DNA of 64,000 nucleotides. Origin: JBGSTR01 sp963707135 (GTDB lineage: Bacteria; Pseudomonadota; Gammaproteobacteria; Chromatiales; Chromatiaceae). Made by a program: the position numbers and the translations under genes. The DNA lies in assembly GCA_963707135.1 (NCBI GenBank), contig CAVPOY010000013.1, forward strand, positions 193,202-257,201, written 5' to 3'. The notes under the pieces are model-generated. The model was not told where the DNA came from. It saw only the letters and a list, made by a program, of their open reading frames with translations, and did no database searches. Below, piece by piece: positions 1 through 10,075 of the stretch; positions within the stretch are counted from its first letter, which is position 1, and each line of letters starts with the position of its first letter.

Positions 1-291
1 GCCGTTCCTGGTGATCCAGACGGCCGGCTCGAGGGCGGGGATGGGGGCGCCGCTTGCCGCATCTGTGATGCGGAAGCGCACGTCGGCGTAGGCGCCTTCG
101 AGGATGGGCTCGGACTCGCCCTGCCTCGATTCGGGCGCCGCGATCTCGAAGGCCACCCGGAGGCCCTTCTTCACGACCGCGTTTAGGTCGGGACCGTCAG
201 TGGTCGAGTCCGTCGCCGGCTCGGATGACGCGGTCCCCCCGATGAGCCCCGCGAAGGCGATCGGAAGCACCCGCGTAAGCAGCTTGTGCAT
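1..291 (-). CDS. Exported protein, N-terminal part only
   Basis: The reading frame starts at the ATG at 291 and runs off the left edge, so only about 97 residues are visible. It opens with a clear Sec-type signal peptide (MHKLLTRVLPIAFAGLIGG, then small residues), so the product is exported. The mature part has an Ig-like feel (segments such as ILEGAYADVRFRITDA and a later PALEPAVWI), which recalls the N-terminal region of secreted beta-propeller or cytochrome-d1-like proteins. That comparison is from memory and weak. It lies about 110 bp downstream of the multicopper oxidase on the same strand and may be co-transcribed with it. Function is not assignable from this piece. Confidence 0.6.
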   Translation of the reverse strand, partial: MHKLLTRVLPIAFAGLIGGTASSEPATDSTTDGPDLNAVVKKGLRVAFEIAAPESRQGESEPILEGAYADVRFRITDAASGAPIPALEPAVWITRNG

Positions 292-402
292 GAATGTCTG
301 GCCTCGTGATGAATTCTGCCGGGCTTGCCAGCAGCCGAGTGCAGGCCTTGCGGCCCGCACTCGGCCTTCAGCTACACGGATGAGCAGGGAGCGATCGGTC
401 CC

Positions 403-3400
403 TTACTCAACGCGGAAGATGCCCCACTCGCCGTTGTAGACGTGCACCGGCACCATGTCGCGGTACAGGTAGTCGCCGGCTATCGGACCAGCTCCGCCCA
501 ACGGCACGATGTTGGCGTGGTTGCTCGGGCCGTGGCCCATCTGCTCGCCGTGCCAGAAGGTTCGCACGTTGTCCGGGTCGATCACCGTGGAGTCCAGGTT
601 GTACGGGTGCCGCGGCCACAAGTGCCCGTGCAGCGTGAACACCTGGTTGCGGTTGTGTCCGCCTGGCTTGAGGACGCGGAAGCGGACCTCCTCGTTCCGG
701 CGCCGCGGTAAACACCGGCGTCACCGGATCCAGGCCGCCCAGGTTCGCGAAGGCGTCGGTAAAGTCCACCTGACGCGTGACTCCGGAGGCGGCCGTCGGG
801 CCGATACCGAGCCGCAGCCACAGCGGGTCCGTTCGGTAGTTCAGTCCCTTCATGCCCGAGTCCTCCGGCTCCTCCTCCTCGGAGACCGTAGGAACGGGAT
901 CGCCAGCGGCAACCGTAATGCCGCACGGGGCGACCTGCCCGGGTGCGCACGGTGTGTTGAACGCCGCACCGTTCGTGAAGCGCATGTTCACGTCGTCCTG
1001 GTAAACCAGCACGAAGTCGCGGAACGAAGGCTTTCCCGGTTCGCAGGGGAACGTGCCGCTCGTGCAGATTGACAGAGCCGCACGGCTGAGCAATCCGTCT
1101 GCGTCCGGCTCGCCGTCCGGCGTCTGAACTGTGACCCGATTCCGCCGGCTGCCGGTAGTGATCGTCCTGCCGTCCGCCCAGAAGGAGCCCTCCGGCTCGA
1201 CGACGAGCGCGCCGATCAGGCCCTTGTTGCTGCCCTTGATAGGATCGGCGGGCATCAGGTTGATCGCGCCGTACTCGACCGGCGTGCCGGTGAGCTCACC
1301 GGTGGCGGTGTCGACGTCGACCTTGCCCGCGTACCATTTGTAGGTGATCGTCTCCCCTGGCGCCGCCGTCTGCACCGGGTTGAAACCGACATTCATGCCG
1401 TCGCTGTCGACCATGTCGAACTCCACGAGCTGGGCGTGCAGCCCGACGTGGCTCGAGGGGGCGAGCTGGTTCGCGTTGAACCGGTTGACGATCATGGGCA
1501 GGAGGTTGAAGCCCGCCAGGTCCTGGGTCTCCAACGGGAACGCGGGGTCCGGACCATGCAGCACCGCGGGCAACTGGTTGGTCAGGGTGATGAACACGCA
1601 CTCACCGGCCGCGGCCCTGAGGATCAGCGGTTCCACGCGCCGCTCCGGCTTGAGCATCCCGTTGGCGTCCAGGTCGCTCTCCAGCACGTACAGCAGCGCG
1701 GTCGGGTCGTCGAGCTCGGGGTGATACGCCAGCGTCCCGCCGGGCAAGACGTCCGCGGCACGCACCGCGACCACGTCGTACTTGCGCTCAGGCGCCTCCC
1801 TCGGACAGACACCCGCGAAGGCAGGCTTACCGCCCTTCCTGCCGACCGGCGGCGCTTTACCGTCGGGGTTGTTCGGCAGCGGTATGAGATGGCCGGTGCC
1901 GAAATCGCCGTCATAGGCGCGCATGATGCCCCAGCTCCCGTTCCAGCGGGCGTCGACCGACGAGCCCGTCTGGTAGAGGTAGTCCTCGAAGCCGACAGGG
2001 TTCTTCGACGCCGCGAAGGACGGCACCTGGAAGATGAAGTACTCCGAGATGCCGGCCATCTGCGAGTTGCGGAAGCCGGAGTAGCCGCTGTTCCATTGCT
2101 GCAGCCAGCGCACCCCGTTGATGCTCATGTTGTGGCCTTCCTCGGTGGCGCCGACCTGCACCCGCAGCTGGACCTTGTCCCCCTCGTAAACCTGCAGCGT
2201 GGGGGTGAAGGGGTCCCCGGTGAGAGCGCCCAGGTTCTGCGTCTGGATGGCCCCCGGCGCGTTGTAGGGCCACTGCTCGGGTGGGGTGTTCAGGCGCACG
2301 TCGGCGCGCAGCACGTCGGAGCTGAAGGCGTAGGAGAGGTCGCCGGCGAGCGGCGTCGTGTCAGGAATCAGGTCGCCGTCCAGGTCGAGCGGCGTGAGCG
2401 CTGGCGTGTTCGTCGACGGGTCGCGTACCCGCAGCGCCAGCGGCTCGTTGCGGTAGTTGACGACGAAGGTCCCCGGGTCCGCCGCCGAGATGGCTTCCGG
2501 CCGGCAGCCGTTGGGGCCGCCGCCCGCCACGCACAGGGGCTCGAGGATGTGGGGCAGGCCCACCACCTTGCGGTCGGACGGATTGACCGGGGTTCCGGCC
2601 GCGTTGAGCACGTCGCCGCCGTCGTCCTGACCGCGGTAGGCCAGCTGGAAGTCCGCGAACTCGAGGTAGAACTCGCGCCAGGCATCCCCGGCAAGGTTCT
2701 CGTCAACCCCGCTGCAGCCCGTGCAGTCGATGTCCGCCCGCCAGCTGGTCGGCCCGCCGTCACTGAGACGCGTGCCGAATGCCTCGCCCGTTACCGGGTC
2801 GGTCCACTGGGAACCCTCTGGCTCGACCAGCAGGGTCGCGTAGAGCCCCGCCTGCTGGTGCGTGGACGGGCCGTAGTGGTCGTGGGTGAACACGTTGCCG
2901 CGCCAGCCCGGGTCGAGGAACCAGCGCTGGCGGGTCGTGCGCGGGCCTGCCTCGCCTAGCGCATCGTCGCCGGTCCAGGCCCCGCCAACGGCCGTGAGGG
3001 CGTGGATGCGCTCGGCCACCTCGTCGGGGCTCAGGGTGCCGTCCTCGTAGTTCCAGCCGTTCGCCGCACCGTCGGCGGCCATCACGTCGAACTTGACCAG
3101 ATGGATGTGCTGCCCGACGACGTCAGTGGGGGTCCGCACCTGGAAATCGTCGAGCTGGTAGACGTTGGGAACCAGATTGGTGTGGTCGAAGTCCACGCAG
3201 TCCATGGTGTTGGCGCGCATGACGAAGGGCTCGGGTGCGCGCGTCCCGTCCAGCGTAGCCGCCGCATCGTCGTCCAGCACGATGATGCGGCTCTGGTCGA
3301 AGTGCCAGCCGACCTTGTTGAGCTGCACCGGCAGTTCGATGACCGAGGCCGCGTAATACCGGGGGTTACCAATGGGCGCCTCGAGCCAGGGAATGCTGAC

Positions 3401-5805
3401 GCCGTTTACCCAGGCGTCCGCCCGGCAAGGCTCCGCGAAGGGCGCGCCCGCGACCGCCGCGAGGCCGTTAACTTGGAACTCTCCGGCGTTCCCATCCGGT
3501 AGGTAGCTCGGGCGGGAACGGGTATAGCCGTCGGGATTGGCCCCATCCTCCAATTTGCCGTGGAAATCCATGGCCGCTCGCTCCGCCGGTGTGCCGTTTT
3601 CCGGAATCTGATGGCCGGTCGCCGTCAACAGTACCTTGTCGAAGTCCGTCGCGGTCTGGGTGGCGTTCGCCGTGCCGGCCGTGATCACGTGCCGGGGCAG
3701 CCCGCCGTCGGCGACCAGGTCCAGCGGCGGGGTCGGCGGCCGGTGGCCGGACACGCCCGGGATGAAGAACGGGAAGCCTGGGTTTCCGGTCGCCTCGCTG
3801 ATCGGCGTCGGCGGTGTCGCCGGTACCGTCGTCGGGTCACCGGTGCCGGCGATCACGGCCTGACCGTCGGCGATAGCGACATCGACCTCGGGCATCGGGG
3901 CCATGGCCCGGCCCGGGATCGGCACCACGCCCGGGATCGGCGTGCCGGCGGCGATCTCGCCGTCGGGTAGCGCCCGGGCGCCGGCCGCGGGCAAGCCGCC
4001 GGCGTCCATCAGCGTGCCGGTCTCGAAAACGTCGTGCACCCGCCACAGGCCCCACATGCCCTGGGCGAAGTGGGGGTAGAAGTGGCAGTGGAAGATGGCG
4101 TCGCCCGGTGACTTGGCCCGGTTGCCGGCGCCGCCGAAGGCGATCTCGTAGGTGAAGGACGAGCCGGGACCGATGGCCTGGGCATCCAGGTAGTTGGAGC
4201 CGGGGTCGTCCGGCGCGAAGTGCCACTGGTGGGCGTGCAGGTGGAAGATGTGGTGCTCGGTGCCGACGTGGATGTTGCGGATCTTGGTGCGGTCGTTCAG
4301 GTAGCCGTGGAAGACGGTGGCCGGGTCGGCGGGGTAGAAGGCCTTGGTCGCCTTCGGTCCTACGTCGGTACAGTTCGCCAAGGCCGGGTTGCAGGCCTCC
4401 AGACCGGTGGTCGCGGGAACGTCGACGACCATGCCGGGGTCGCCCACCGCCCAGGAGGTGAGGAAGAACTCCTCGTACTTGCACTCGACGCACTCGTGCA
4501 TGGGGCCGACGCCGAGCCGGTTGGCGATGATCTCGGCGCCGACGCCGCCGGTGGCGTAATTCACCGCGAAGCCGTCCTTGACGCTGCCGAGCGTGAACTG
4601 CAGGCCGCTGAACCAGGCCGGGAACGCCTGGACCATCTTGACTTCGTCGTGGAAGGCCATGGTGTGCTCGCGGAACGGCTGGCCGCGGTTCGGGTAGACG
4701 GGATTCTCCGCCTCGCCGATGAAGCCGCCGCGGCTCCGGCCCGGTGATGATGGCGTTGACCTCGTTGTGAACGATCTCGCCGGCCTGGACGAGGTTCAGG
4801 ATCGGCGATCCGGCGAAGGGATGGTCTGCGGGGTAGACGGCATCGTAGTCGAGGATCGGATGCCCGTCCGGCGTCGTGCGGTGGGCATTCCAGATGCCGT
4901 CGCGGTTGGTGTCGGTGAACGCCTCCGCGGCATCCCAAACGCCGTTCCCATTGGCATCGACGAAAACTTCGCCGGCGTCGAAGGCACCGTTTCCGTTGGC
5001 ATCGGTGAATTGCTCGGCGACTGGATCGAGTATGCCATTACCGTTCAGGTCGTCGAAGCTCTCCGGCGGCGTTGCAAGGTCCATGTCGGCGCGGCTGACC
5101 TGGCTGCGGTACCACTCGGCACTCGTCGGTTCGACGTTCAGCACGCCGAACAGCCCGGAGGCGATGGCGCCGCTGCCTCCCTCGCCGCCCTGGTTCGGAC
5201 CGCTGGTGATGACGTAGGCCCCCTCCTTCTCGGCCAGGTAGGTGTAGGTGGCCTGCCCACCCGGGGCCACGAGGCTCGACGGATTCTGGCCGACCTTCGA
5301 GGCGTCGCTACCGATCCCGGACTTCATGCCCTGGATGTGCAGCCCGGCGGTACGGGTGACGGGCTGCTCCGACTGGATCGCGGGCAGCCCCACGCCGGCT
5401 GGTTGATTCCCGGCGCTTGTGATAGCGCCGGGACTGAGCAGATTGGTGAACTCGACGCACAGGGTGTCGCCTTCGTTCACGCGCAGCGTCAGCGGGCGTG
5501 GGCGCTTGGTGGAGCGGAGTTGGACGTTGCCGTCGGTGCAGACAGCGTTGAGCGCAACTGCTGAGCCAGGGTTTCATCATCGCGGCGTGGTTCCCTTCGG
5601 GAAACACGTCCCGTGCCAGGGCGAAGATCATTCCGGCGGGGTTGTACGCGCCGAGCCGGTTGTAGACGAGCACCTGGTCGAGGGCGACGACCTTCGCGGA
5701 AACATTCGCGGTTCCGTCGCACGCTGCCGAGGCAGTCGCGGGGAGGGATGCGAGCAGGCAAAATCCTACTGCCAGCCCGACAGCGGGCTTTGGGTTGCGA
5801 GGCAT
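403..5805 (-). pseudogene. Large multicopper oxidase (Mn-oxidase-like), three frameshifts
   Basis: Start is the ATG at 5805, chosen for a strong AGGAGG site just upstream and a signal peptide (VGLAVGFCLLASLPATASA). Once three extra bases are removed (near 5569-5571, 4736-4737 and 697-698) one frame of about 1,799 residues runs to the TAA at 403. Copper-type motifs follow in order: FHLHAHQWHF, HCHFYPHFAQGMW, QHIHLVKFD, FTHDHYGPSTHQQAGLY, LHAQLVEFDM and FTLHGHLWPRHP. Several cupredoxin domains of this size are typical of the large bacterial MCOs such as the Mn(II) oxidases MofA/McoA. Between the first domains is a run of DxNxNG-type acidic repeats resembling EF-hand calcium loops (about 4900-5060). 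The protein should act in the periplasm or outside the cell. Substrate is inferred, not shown. Each shift restores strong homology on both sides, so it is either a sequencing-error series or a young pseudogene. Confidence 0.8.
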
Positions 5806-6399
5806 GATTTTCCTCCTGAGCTTGGTGGACCGGCGCAACGCTTCGACGGGAAGCGTCGCTACCTTAATTTTTCTTAAGCTTCTGGCAAAACCTAGATGTC
5901 GGTCACAAGTTTGTAAACAGCCGGAAAATTGTGGGATTTCCCAGTGCGGGGCTTGGTCTCACGTAACCATATGTTCTTTAGATCTATTTTTATTGATGAA
6001 CAAGAGTCTTAGGTTGAAGGCTCGTTTGTATTGCGGCTGGAATGAGTGGCAGCAGATTTTTGGTGGTTTCTGGCGCACGGCGGAGTCCGAGAGGGGTGGC
6101 GTATCCTGTTGACTGATCTCGGCAAAGGTCACAGTCAAGAGTCGCGGATACGCCCTGAGTCGGGGTGGGTGTCCTTGGTTTCGGGTTGCCAACCCAAGCC
6201 GATCCCTTGGGCCGGCCAGGGGACCAACCCGTCCTCGAATTCACGGCAAGCCTAGGACGTGACCGCCCCCTCGAGTTTCCGTCTCCACGCTCACCCTCCT
6301 TGCTAGATCGCCCTGGGAATCGGCGTTCCCTGCTCATTGCGCTCGCACCGCAATGACGGCCGCGAATCCGGCATGCCGTGCTACCGCCGGAGGATACCC
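5806..6399. other. AT-richer intergenic region with nested inverted repeat
   Basis: About 590 bp lies between the oxidase start and the GDT1-like gene. The first 200 bp are clearly AT-richer than the surroundings and probably hold the oxidase promoter, but I cannot pick out reliable -35/-10 boxes. The rest holds the nested inverted repeat listed separately. No credible coding frame is present on either strand. Confidence 0.5.
6098..6154. repeat. Nested inverted repeat
   Basis: GGCGTATCC at 6098-6106 is the exact complement of GGATACGCC at 6146-6154. Inside it TTGACTG at 6109-6115 complements CAGTCAA at 6132-6138. The nesting could form a two-stage hairpin with a loop of about 16 nt. There is no T tract, so it is not an obvious intrinsic terminator. 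It could be a small interspersed (MITE- or REP-like) element. Confidence 0.5.
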
Positions 6400-6705
6400 G
6401 TGGACCCTATGGCCTCCGCGTCGGTCTTCCGCGGGCTGACGGTTGCCGCAACGACCTTTGGTCTGGTCTTCCCGGCGGAAACGGACGACAAGACCCAGCG
6501 CGCTGTCGCCGGCATGGTTGGCACCCTGCCGGTGTTCCCGGTCTGGATCAGCGCCACCCTGTTGCTCGGCACGACCTCGGCGCTGGGCGTCGTGGTCGGG
6601 CAGAAGCTGCTGAGGTGCATCCCGCTGCGTCGGCTGCACCAGCTCAGCGGGGTCTTTTTCCTTATCCGGGCTGCCTTTGCGCCTACCAGGGTGTTTCCGG
6701 TCTGA
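6400..6705 (+). CDS. Single-repeat GDT1/UPF0016-like membrane protein
   Basis: The GTG at 6400 sits six bases after a GGAGG site and gives about 101 residues; an internal ATG at 6409 is also possible. The segment ETDDKTQ followed by LLLGTTSALGVVVG, then KLLRCIPLRRLHQLSG and FFLIRAAF, matches one repeat of the GDT1/TMEM165/MneA family, whose signature is E-x-G-D-K-(T/S). Full members have two such repeats and export Mn2+ or Ca2+ across the inner membrane. Here there is only one, and the glycine of the motif is aspartate. It may work as a dimer or be a remnant. Its position beside an Mn-oxidase-like gene is suggestive. The family call is moderately sure, the function is not. Confidence 0.6.
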   Translation: MDPMASASVFRGLTVAATTFGLVFPAETDDKTQRAVAGMVGTLPVFPVWISATLLLGTTSALGVVVGQKLLRCIPLRRLHQLSGVFFLIRAAFAPTRVFPV

Positions 6706-6790
6706 ATGACGGGGCTCGGCTTGACGAACCGGGGCACGGCCCCTCGGCGGGCATCAGATGCCCGCGCGACGACTTGAAACCCGCTGCCGA

Positions 6791-6819
6791 TACGAGCCCC
6801 TTAAACGAATCGGCTCGTA
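6791..6819. terminator. Possible hairpin after the GDT1-like gene
   Basis: TACGAGCC at 6791-6798 and GGCTCGTA at 6812-6819 form a perfect 8-bp stem with a 13-nt loop about 85 bp past the GDT1-like stop codon. No T run follows on the plus strand, so this is a weak terminator candidate. Confidence 0.3.
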
Positions 6820-6968
6820 GACCCGAACCCGGTTCCGAGAGCGGTTTGATGATGGTCGGGGTGGAATTGTGGTGGCCCATCCGGTTGCCGTGCCGATGGG
6901 CGGGTGGGCGCCGGACTTGGGCTACCGTTCAGACGCCCAGGTCCGTCGTTGAAAAAGACCTCCTGAAG

Positions 6969-7343
6969 CTATGGCTGCGCCACGTGCCATACGCCCTTCA
7001 CGCCTTCTCCGGTCTTGTCCCCAGGCGCCTTGTCCTTGGTCCAGAAGTAGAGCGGCATGCCTTTGTAGGCCCACTGCCTGGTGCCGTCGTCGCGGGCGAC
7101 GACGCTGAAATCACCACTCGGCGCCGCACCACCGGGTGCTGCGAACGGTGGCCAGTTTTCCGCGCAGGGGCCGTTGCACGCGCTTTTTCCGGTTCCGGGC
7201 GCGTCCTTGTCGAACGTATAGAGCGTCATCTGGTTGGGTCCGGTGAGCGCCCCTTCGTGGACGAGCGCCGGGACGTCCGCATGTGCGGGGGGCAGCGTGC
7301 CGATCAACCCGGCCAGAACCATCGTCGTGACGAGCTTGTTCAT
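6969..7343 (-). CDS. Small secreted repeat protein (COG4315-like)
   Basis: A 124-residue protein with a signal peptide (MNKLVTTMVLAGLIGTLPPAHA, cleavage after AHA). The mature part has two copies of the Yx(F/W)xxD-type motif, YTFDKD followed by CNGPC and, near the C terminus, YFWTKD. These are the hallmarks of the COG4315 / secreted-repeat family often annotated as a predicted lipoprotein. No lipobox cysteine is visible, so it is probably a soluble periplasmic protein. Family members are often found near redox and stress genes but have no agreed function. It is encoded next to the peroxidase on the same strand with a 163-bp gap. Confidence 0.85.
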   Translation of the reverse strand: MNKLVTTMVLAGLIGTLPPAHADVPALVHEGALTGPNQMTLYTFDKDAPGTGKSACNGPCAENWPPFAAPGGAAPSGDFSVVARDDGTRQWAYKGMPLYFWTKDKAPGDKTGEGVKGVWHVAQP

Positions 7344-7506
7344 CTACATCAATCCTCGATCTGGTTTGTTGCCGCATGAACAGGGCTTCAGGCCAGTCTC
7401 TCGAAGCCCGGGCACCGGGTGCGGGGTCCTACGTGCCTCACAATGAGTAAACAGCGCGAGCGGGGGCAATATTCCATCGGCTGCAGGAGTCACCTAGACC
7501 TGAAGC

Positions 7507-8969
7507 CTAACGCTGCCGGGTAACCAGCTCCTCGGCCACGGCGGCGGCCTGATTGCCCCAGGCGCCGCGTACGTAGCTGGCCACCGCCGCTATCTCGGCG
7601 TTGCTCAGCCCCTGCTGGGTACCGATGGGCGGCATGATGGCGTTGAACACCTTGCCGTTAACGCTGATCTTGCCGCTGCGGCCGTGGATGATTGTGTGGG
7701 CGACGTAGCTGCCGTCGCCTTCCAGCACCCGCGGATTACCCGCCAGCGGCGGAAAGACACCGGGCACGCCCTGGCCATCGGGCTGATGGCAGTTGACGCA
7801 GGTGGCCTTGCCTTCGAATAGGGACTTTCCATCGAGACCCGCGGTCGTGGCGACCGGCCGCACCCAGTCCTGCATGCGAATATCCGGCAAGGGGCCGCGC
7901 AGGGCGTTGAGAAAGGCCTTGATGTCAAGCTTCTCCCGATCGCTCAAGCCGAGCGGCCTGACTCGAGGGTCCTGGTTGCGCACGTTGTCGCCGCCACGAT
8001 CGTAGTGGTCGATGACCTCGTCCAGTGTCCAATAGCGGCCGTCGTGCATGTACGGTGGCGTGTCCAAGAGGTTGCGCAGCGTCGGCGTCTTGAAACGCCC
8101 CCAGTCGGATGCCTCGTGGGTGATGAGGTAACGGCCGGGGTCGGTGGTGATGCTTTCCCAATCGGCGTTCTCCGTCCGCTTGGCGTCGAACTTCAGCACT
8201 TTCTGATGGAGCTCGTCGTCGAGGATTGGGTTGTGTTTAAGCCCCACGTTGTAGAAGCCGGAGTCCGTGAAATTGGGGCCGTTGTGGCAAGCAACGCAGT
8301 TGCCCTTGCCCTTGAAGAGGGCCAGGCCGCGGACGGCCGCTTCGTCCATCGCGGATTTGTCGCCTTCGGCGTAGCGGTCAAAGGGACTGGGACCTGTGAC
8401 AATGAAATGCCGCTGAAAGACGGCGAGCGCCTTGCCGTAGTCGTCCGGATTTGGCTCGCTGCCGTAGGCCTCTTTAAACATCTTGACCATGTCAGGGTCG
8501 TCCTTGAGCACGGCCATGAGCTTTCCGATGTCCTGACCCTTGTGCACCGGGTTCTTGGTGGAGCCGATTGCCTGCTTTTCCAGCGGCCAGGCGCGCCCAT
8601 CCCAGATCAGGGCCTTGTTGTAACCGACATTGATCAGGGTGGGGGAGTTGCGCCGCTCGACCCAGCCCGGATTTGCAGGAGAGAGCGGAGTCTGCACGGT
8701 CCATCCCTGGTGGGGTAGGTGGCAGGTGGCGCAGTTCATGGTACCGGTGCGCGGAGATCCGGTTGTCGAAGAACAGCGCACGGCCGAGCGCGAGCGGGCC
8801 TCGGTAGGCGCGTTGTCCGGGTTCGCCTCGACGGGCGGCAGGGGGCCGATGTCCGGCACATCGGTTCCGTCGGGTAGCGGCACGGTCTGGGCGCCGGCAC
8901 TCGGTGAACCAGAGCCCCAGCAGCGATGCCAGCAACAAGGGTTGGTTTGATCGTTGACGAGGCACTCAT
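7507..8969 (-). pseudogene. Three-heme cytochrome c peroxidase-like protein, frameshifted
   Basis: The body of the gene encodes a di-heme cytochrome c peroxidase/MauG-type protein with CATCH and CVACH heme sites, plus a C-terminal cytochrome c domain with CVNCH and a likely Met ligand in the segment IMPPIG. Such periplasmic enzymes reduce H2O2 or carry out heme-based oxidation. The natural start is probably the ATG at 8969 (AGGGGGAAG upstream), which gives the signal-like MSASSTIKPTLVAGIAAGAL. To join this to the body the frame must change near 8906-8912, and then twice more near 8794-8799 and 8743-8749, where LALGRALFFDNRISAH is read in another phase. From about 8740 to the stop the frame is intact for roughly 410 residues. 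The first 230 bp are therefore damaged or badly sequenced. Confidence 0.8.
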
Positions 8970-9307
8970 GGCTTCCCCCTCTGTGCGAATGGTTCACGGT
9001 CGTGACTGGCAACGCCAGCGCGAGTCGCATGACGCGCGTCTCCGGCATACAGGATAACCGCTAGCATCACGGGCGCATACCCGATGACCTTAGTCGTTTT
9101 TCGGGCGCGCGCTGTAGAGGGCGATCGCGCGGACTGCCGACGCAGCGCACGTGCGCTCCCCGCCACCGCCTTGCTTTGGCGGTGGAACGTTAACTGCCGG
9201 CCTCAAGCGATACGGGTGACGGATGACGGAAGGCTGGTGAACACAGCTCGGTCACGTGCCAGGTATGCCACTCGCCCGCTGCGCTGACGCGCGCGGGCGA
9301 GTGGGTA
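8970..9307. other. Intergenic region with two hairpins
   Basis: A gap of 338 bp lies between the peroxidase start and the anti-sigma stop, with no coding frame I trust. It holds the hairpin listed at 9268-9304 and a second one, CCACCGCC at 9163-9170 with GGCGGTGG at 9178-9185 (8-bp stem, 7-nt loop). The promoter of the peroxidase should be here, but no clear boxes are seen. Confidence 0.5.
9268..9304 (-). terminator. Strong hairpin downstream of the anti-sigma gene
   Basis: CCACTCGCCCG at 9268-9278 pairs perfectly with CGGGCGAGTGG at 9294-9304 (11-bp stem, 15-nt loop). It lies just beyond the anti-sigma stop codon on the minus strand and probably ends the sigma/anti-sigma transcript, though no U run is evident. 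Confidence 0.45.
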
Positions 9308-10075
9308 TCAGATCGCGATCTGCCGGTAGACGGACTCCGCGAGCGCCGACAGGCCGGCGCGGTCGATCTCGCCGGCCAGGGCATAGGAGAGCGGGCCCTC
9401 GAGCCAGTAGAACACCGACACGCCCTCTGCCTGGGCAAAGCGGAACGCGGTATTGCGGTCCTCTTCCTCCCTCTTGCAGGCGTAAAGCACCACCCGTTTG
9501 CCTTCGGTGTCCTCGTACATCAGCAGTGCGCCCGGGCCGTCGTCGCTCGACATCAGACGCCCGCCGACCAGCACGAACCCAAGCTCGTCCAAGCGCGGGG
9601 CGTGCATCCTTGTCCCCATGCGTTTGCTGAGCCAGGCGACCAGGTGCTCGGCCTGGTCACCGGGGACCTCGACCGGATGACGCACCTCCGGGGTGTAGAC
9701 GGCGTATGCCATCGCCGCCTCCCGGACCACATGCGGCGTGCCGGCGACGGACGAGAGGGCGCCGCGCTCCAGGTGCATGCCGATCCAGCCCCCGGTGACG
9801 AGCAGGACGACACTGGCGGCCAGGGCGCTGACTGGGCGAAGCCAGCGGTGGGGGCGGGGCCGCATGTGCATCGGAGCGGGGACGGGTTGCGCCAGCACCG
9901 GGTCGTAGAGGGCGCGCAGACCCTGGCGGATGGCCTCATAGTCGTCGACCTGGCGCCGCGCCTCCGGGTCCGCCGCGAGACGTTCCTCGACACCCTGTCG
10001 CGCCTGCTGGGACAACTGTCTGTCGACGTAGGCATGCAGGTCCTGAAGCTCGGGAGAAAGCTGTTCGTTCATCAT
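9308..10075 (-). CDS. Anti-sigma factor, membrane-anchored
   Basis: About 255 residues from the ATG at 10075, which overlaps the sigma factor stop as ATGA; a second ATG at 10072 is equally possible. The N terminus (LHAYVDRQLSQQARQGVEERLAADPEARRQ, written here in part) is the helical cytoplasmic domain typical of ECF anti-sigma factors, without an obvious zinc HxxxCxxC motif. One membrane helix (VSALAASVVLLVTGGWIGM) follows at about residue 90. A C-terminal periplasmic domain of about 150 residues follows, rich in aromatic and charged residues. Co-translation with the ECF sigma gene supports the role of holding that sigma factor at the membrane until an envelope signal arrives. Confidence 0.85.
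   Translation of the reverse strand: MMNEQLSPELQDLHAYVDRQLSQQARQGVEERLAADPEARRQVDDYEAIRQGLRALYDPVLAQPVPAPMHMRPRPHRWLRPVSALAASVVLLVTGGWIGMHLERGALSSVAGTPHVVREAAMAYAVYTPEVRHPVEVPGDQAEHLVAWLSKRMGTRMHAPRLDELGFVLVGGRLMSSDDGPGALLMYEDTEGKRVVLYACKREEEDRNTAFRFAQAEGVSVFYWLEGPLSYALAGEIDRAGLSALAESVYRQIAI

Noticed and set aside
403..5805. Programmed frameshifting, or three separate oxidase genes
   Set aside because: No slippery heptamers or starts with ribosome sites at the breaks. Domain order continues across each break as in a single large MCO.
9163..9185. CCACCGCC/GGCGGTGG hairpin as an intrinsic terminator
   Set aside because: No T run on either strand and not at a gene end; noted only as a hairpin.
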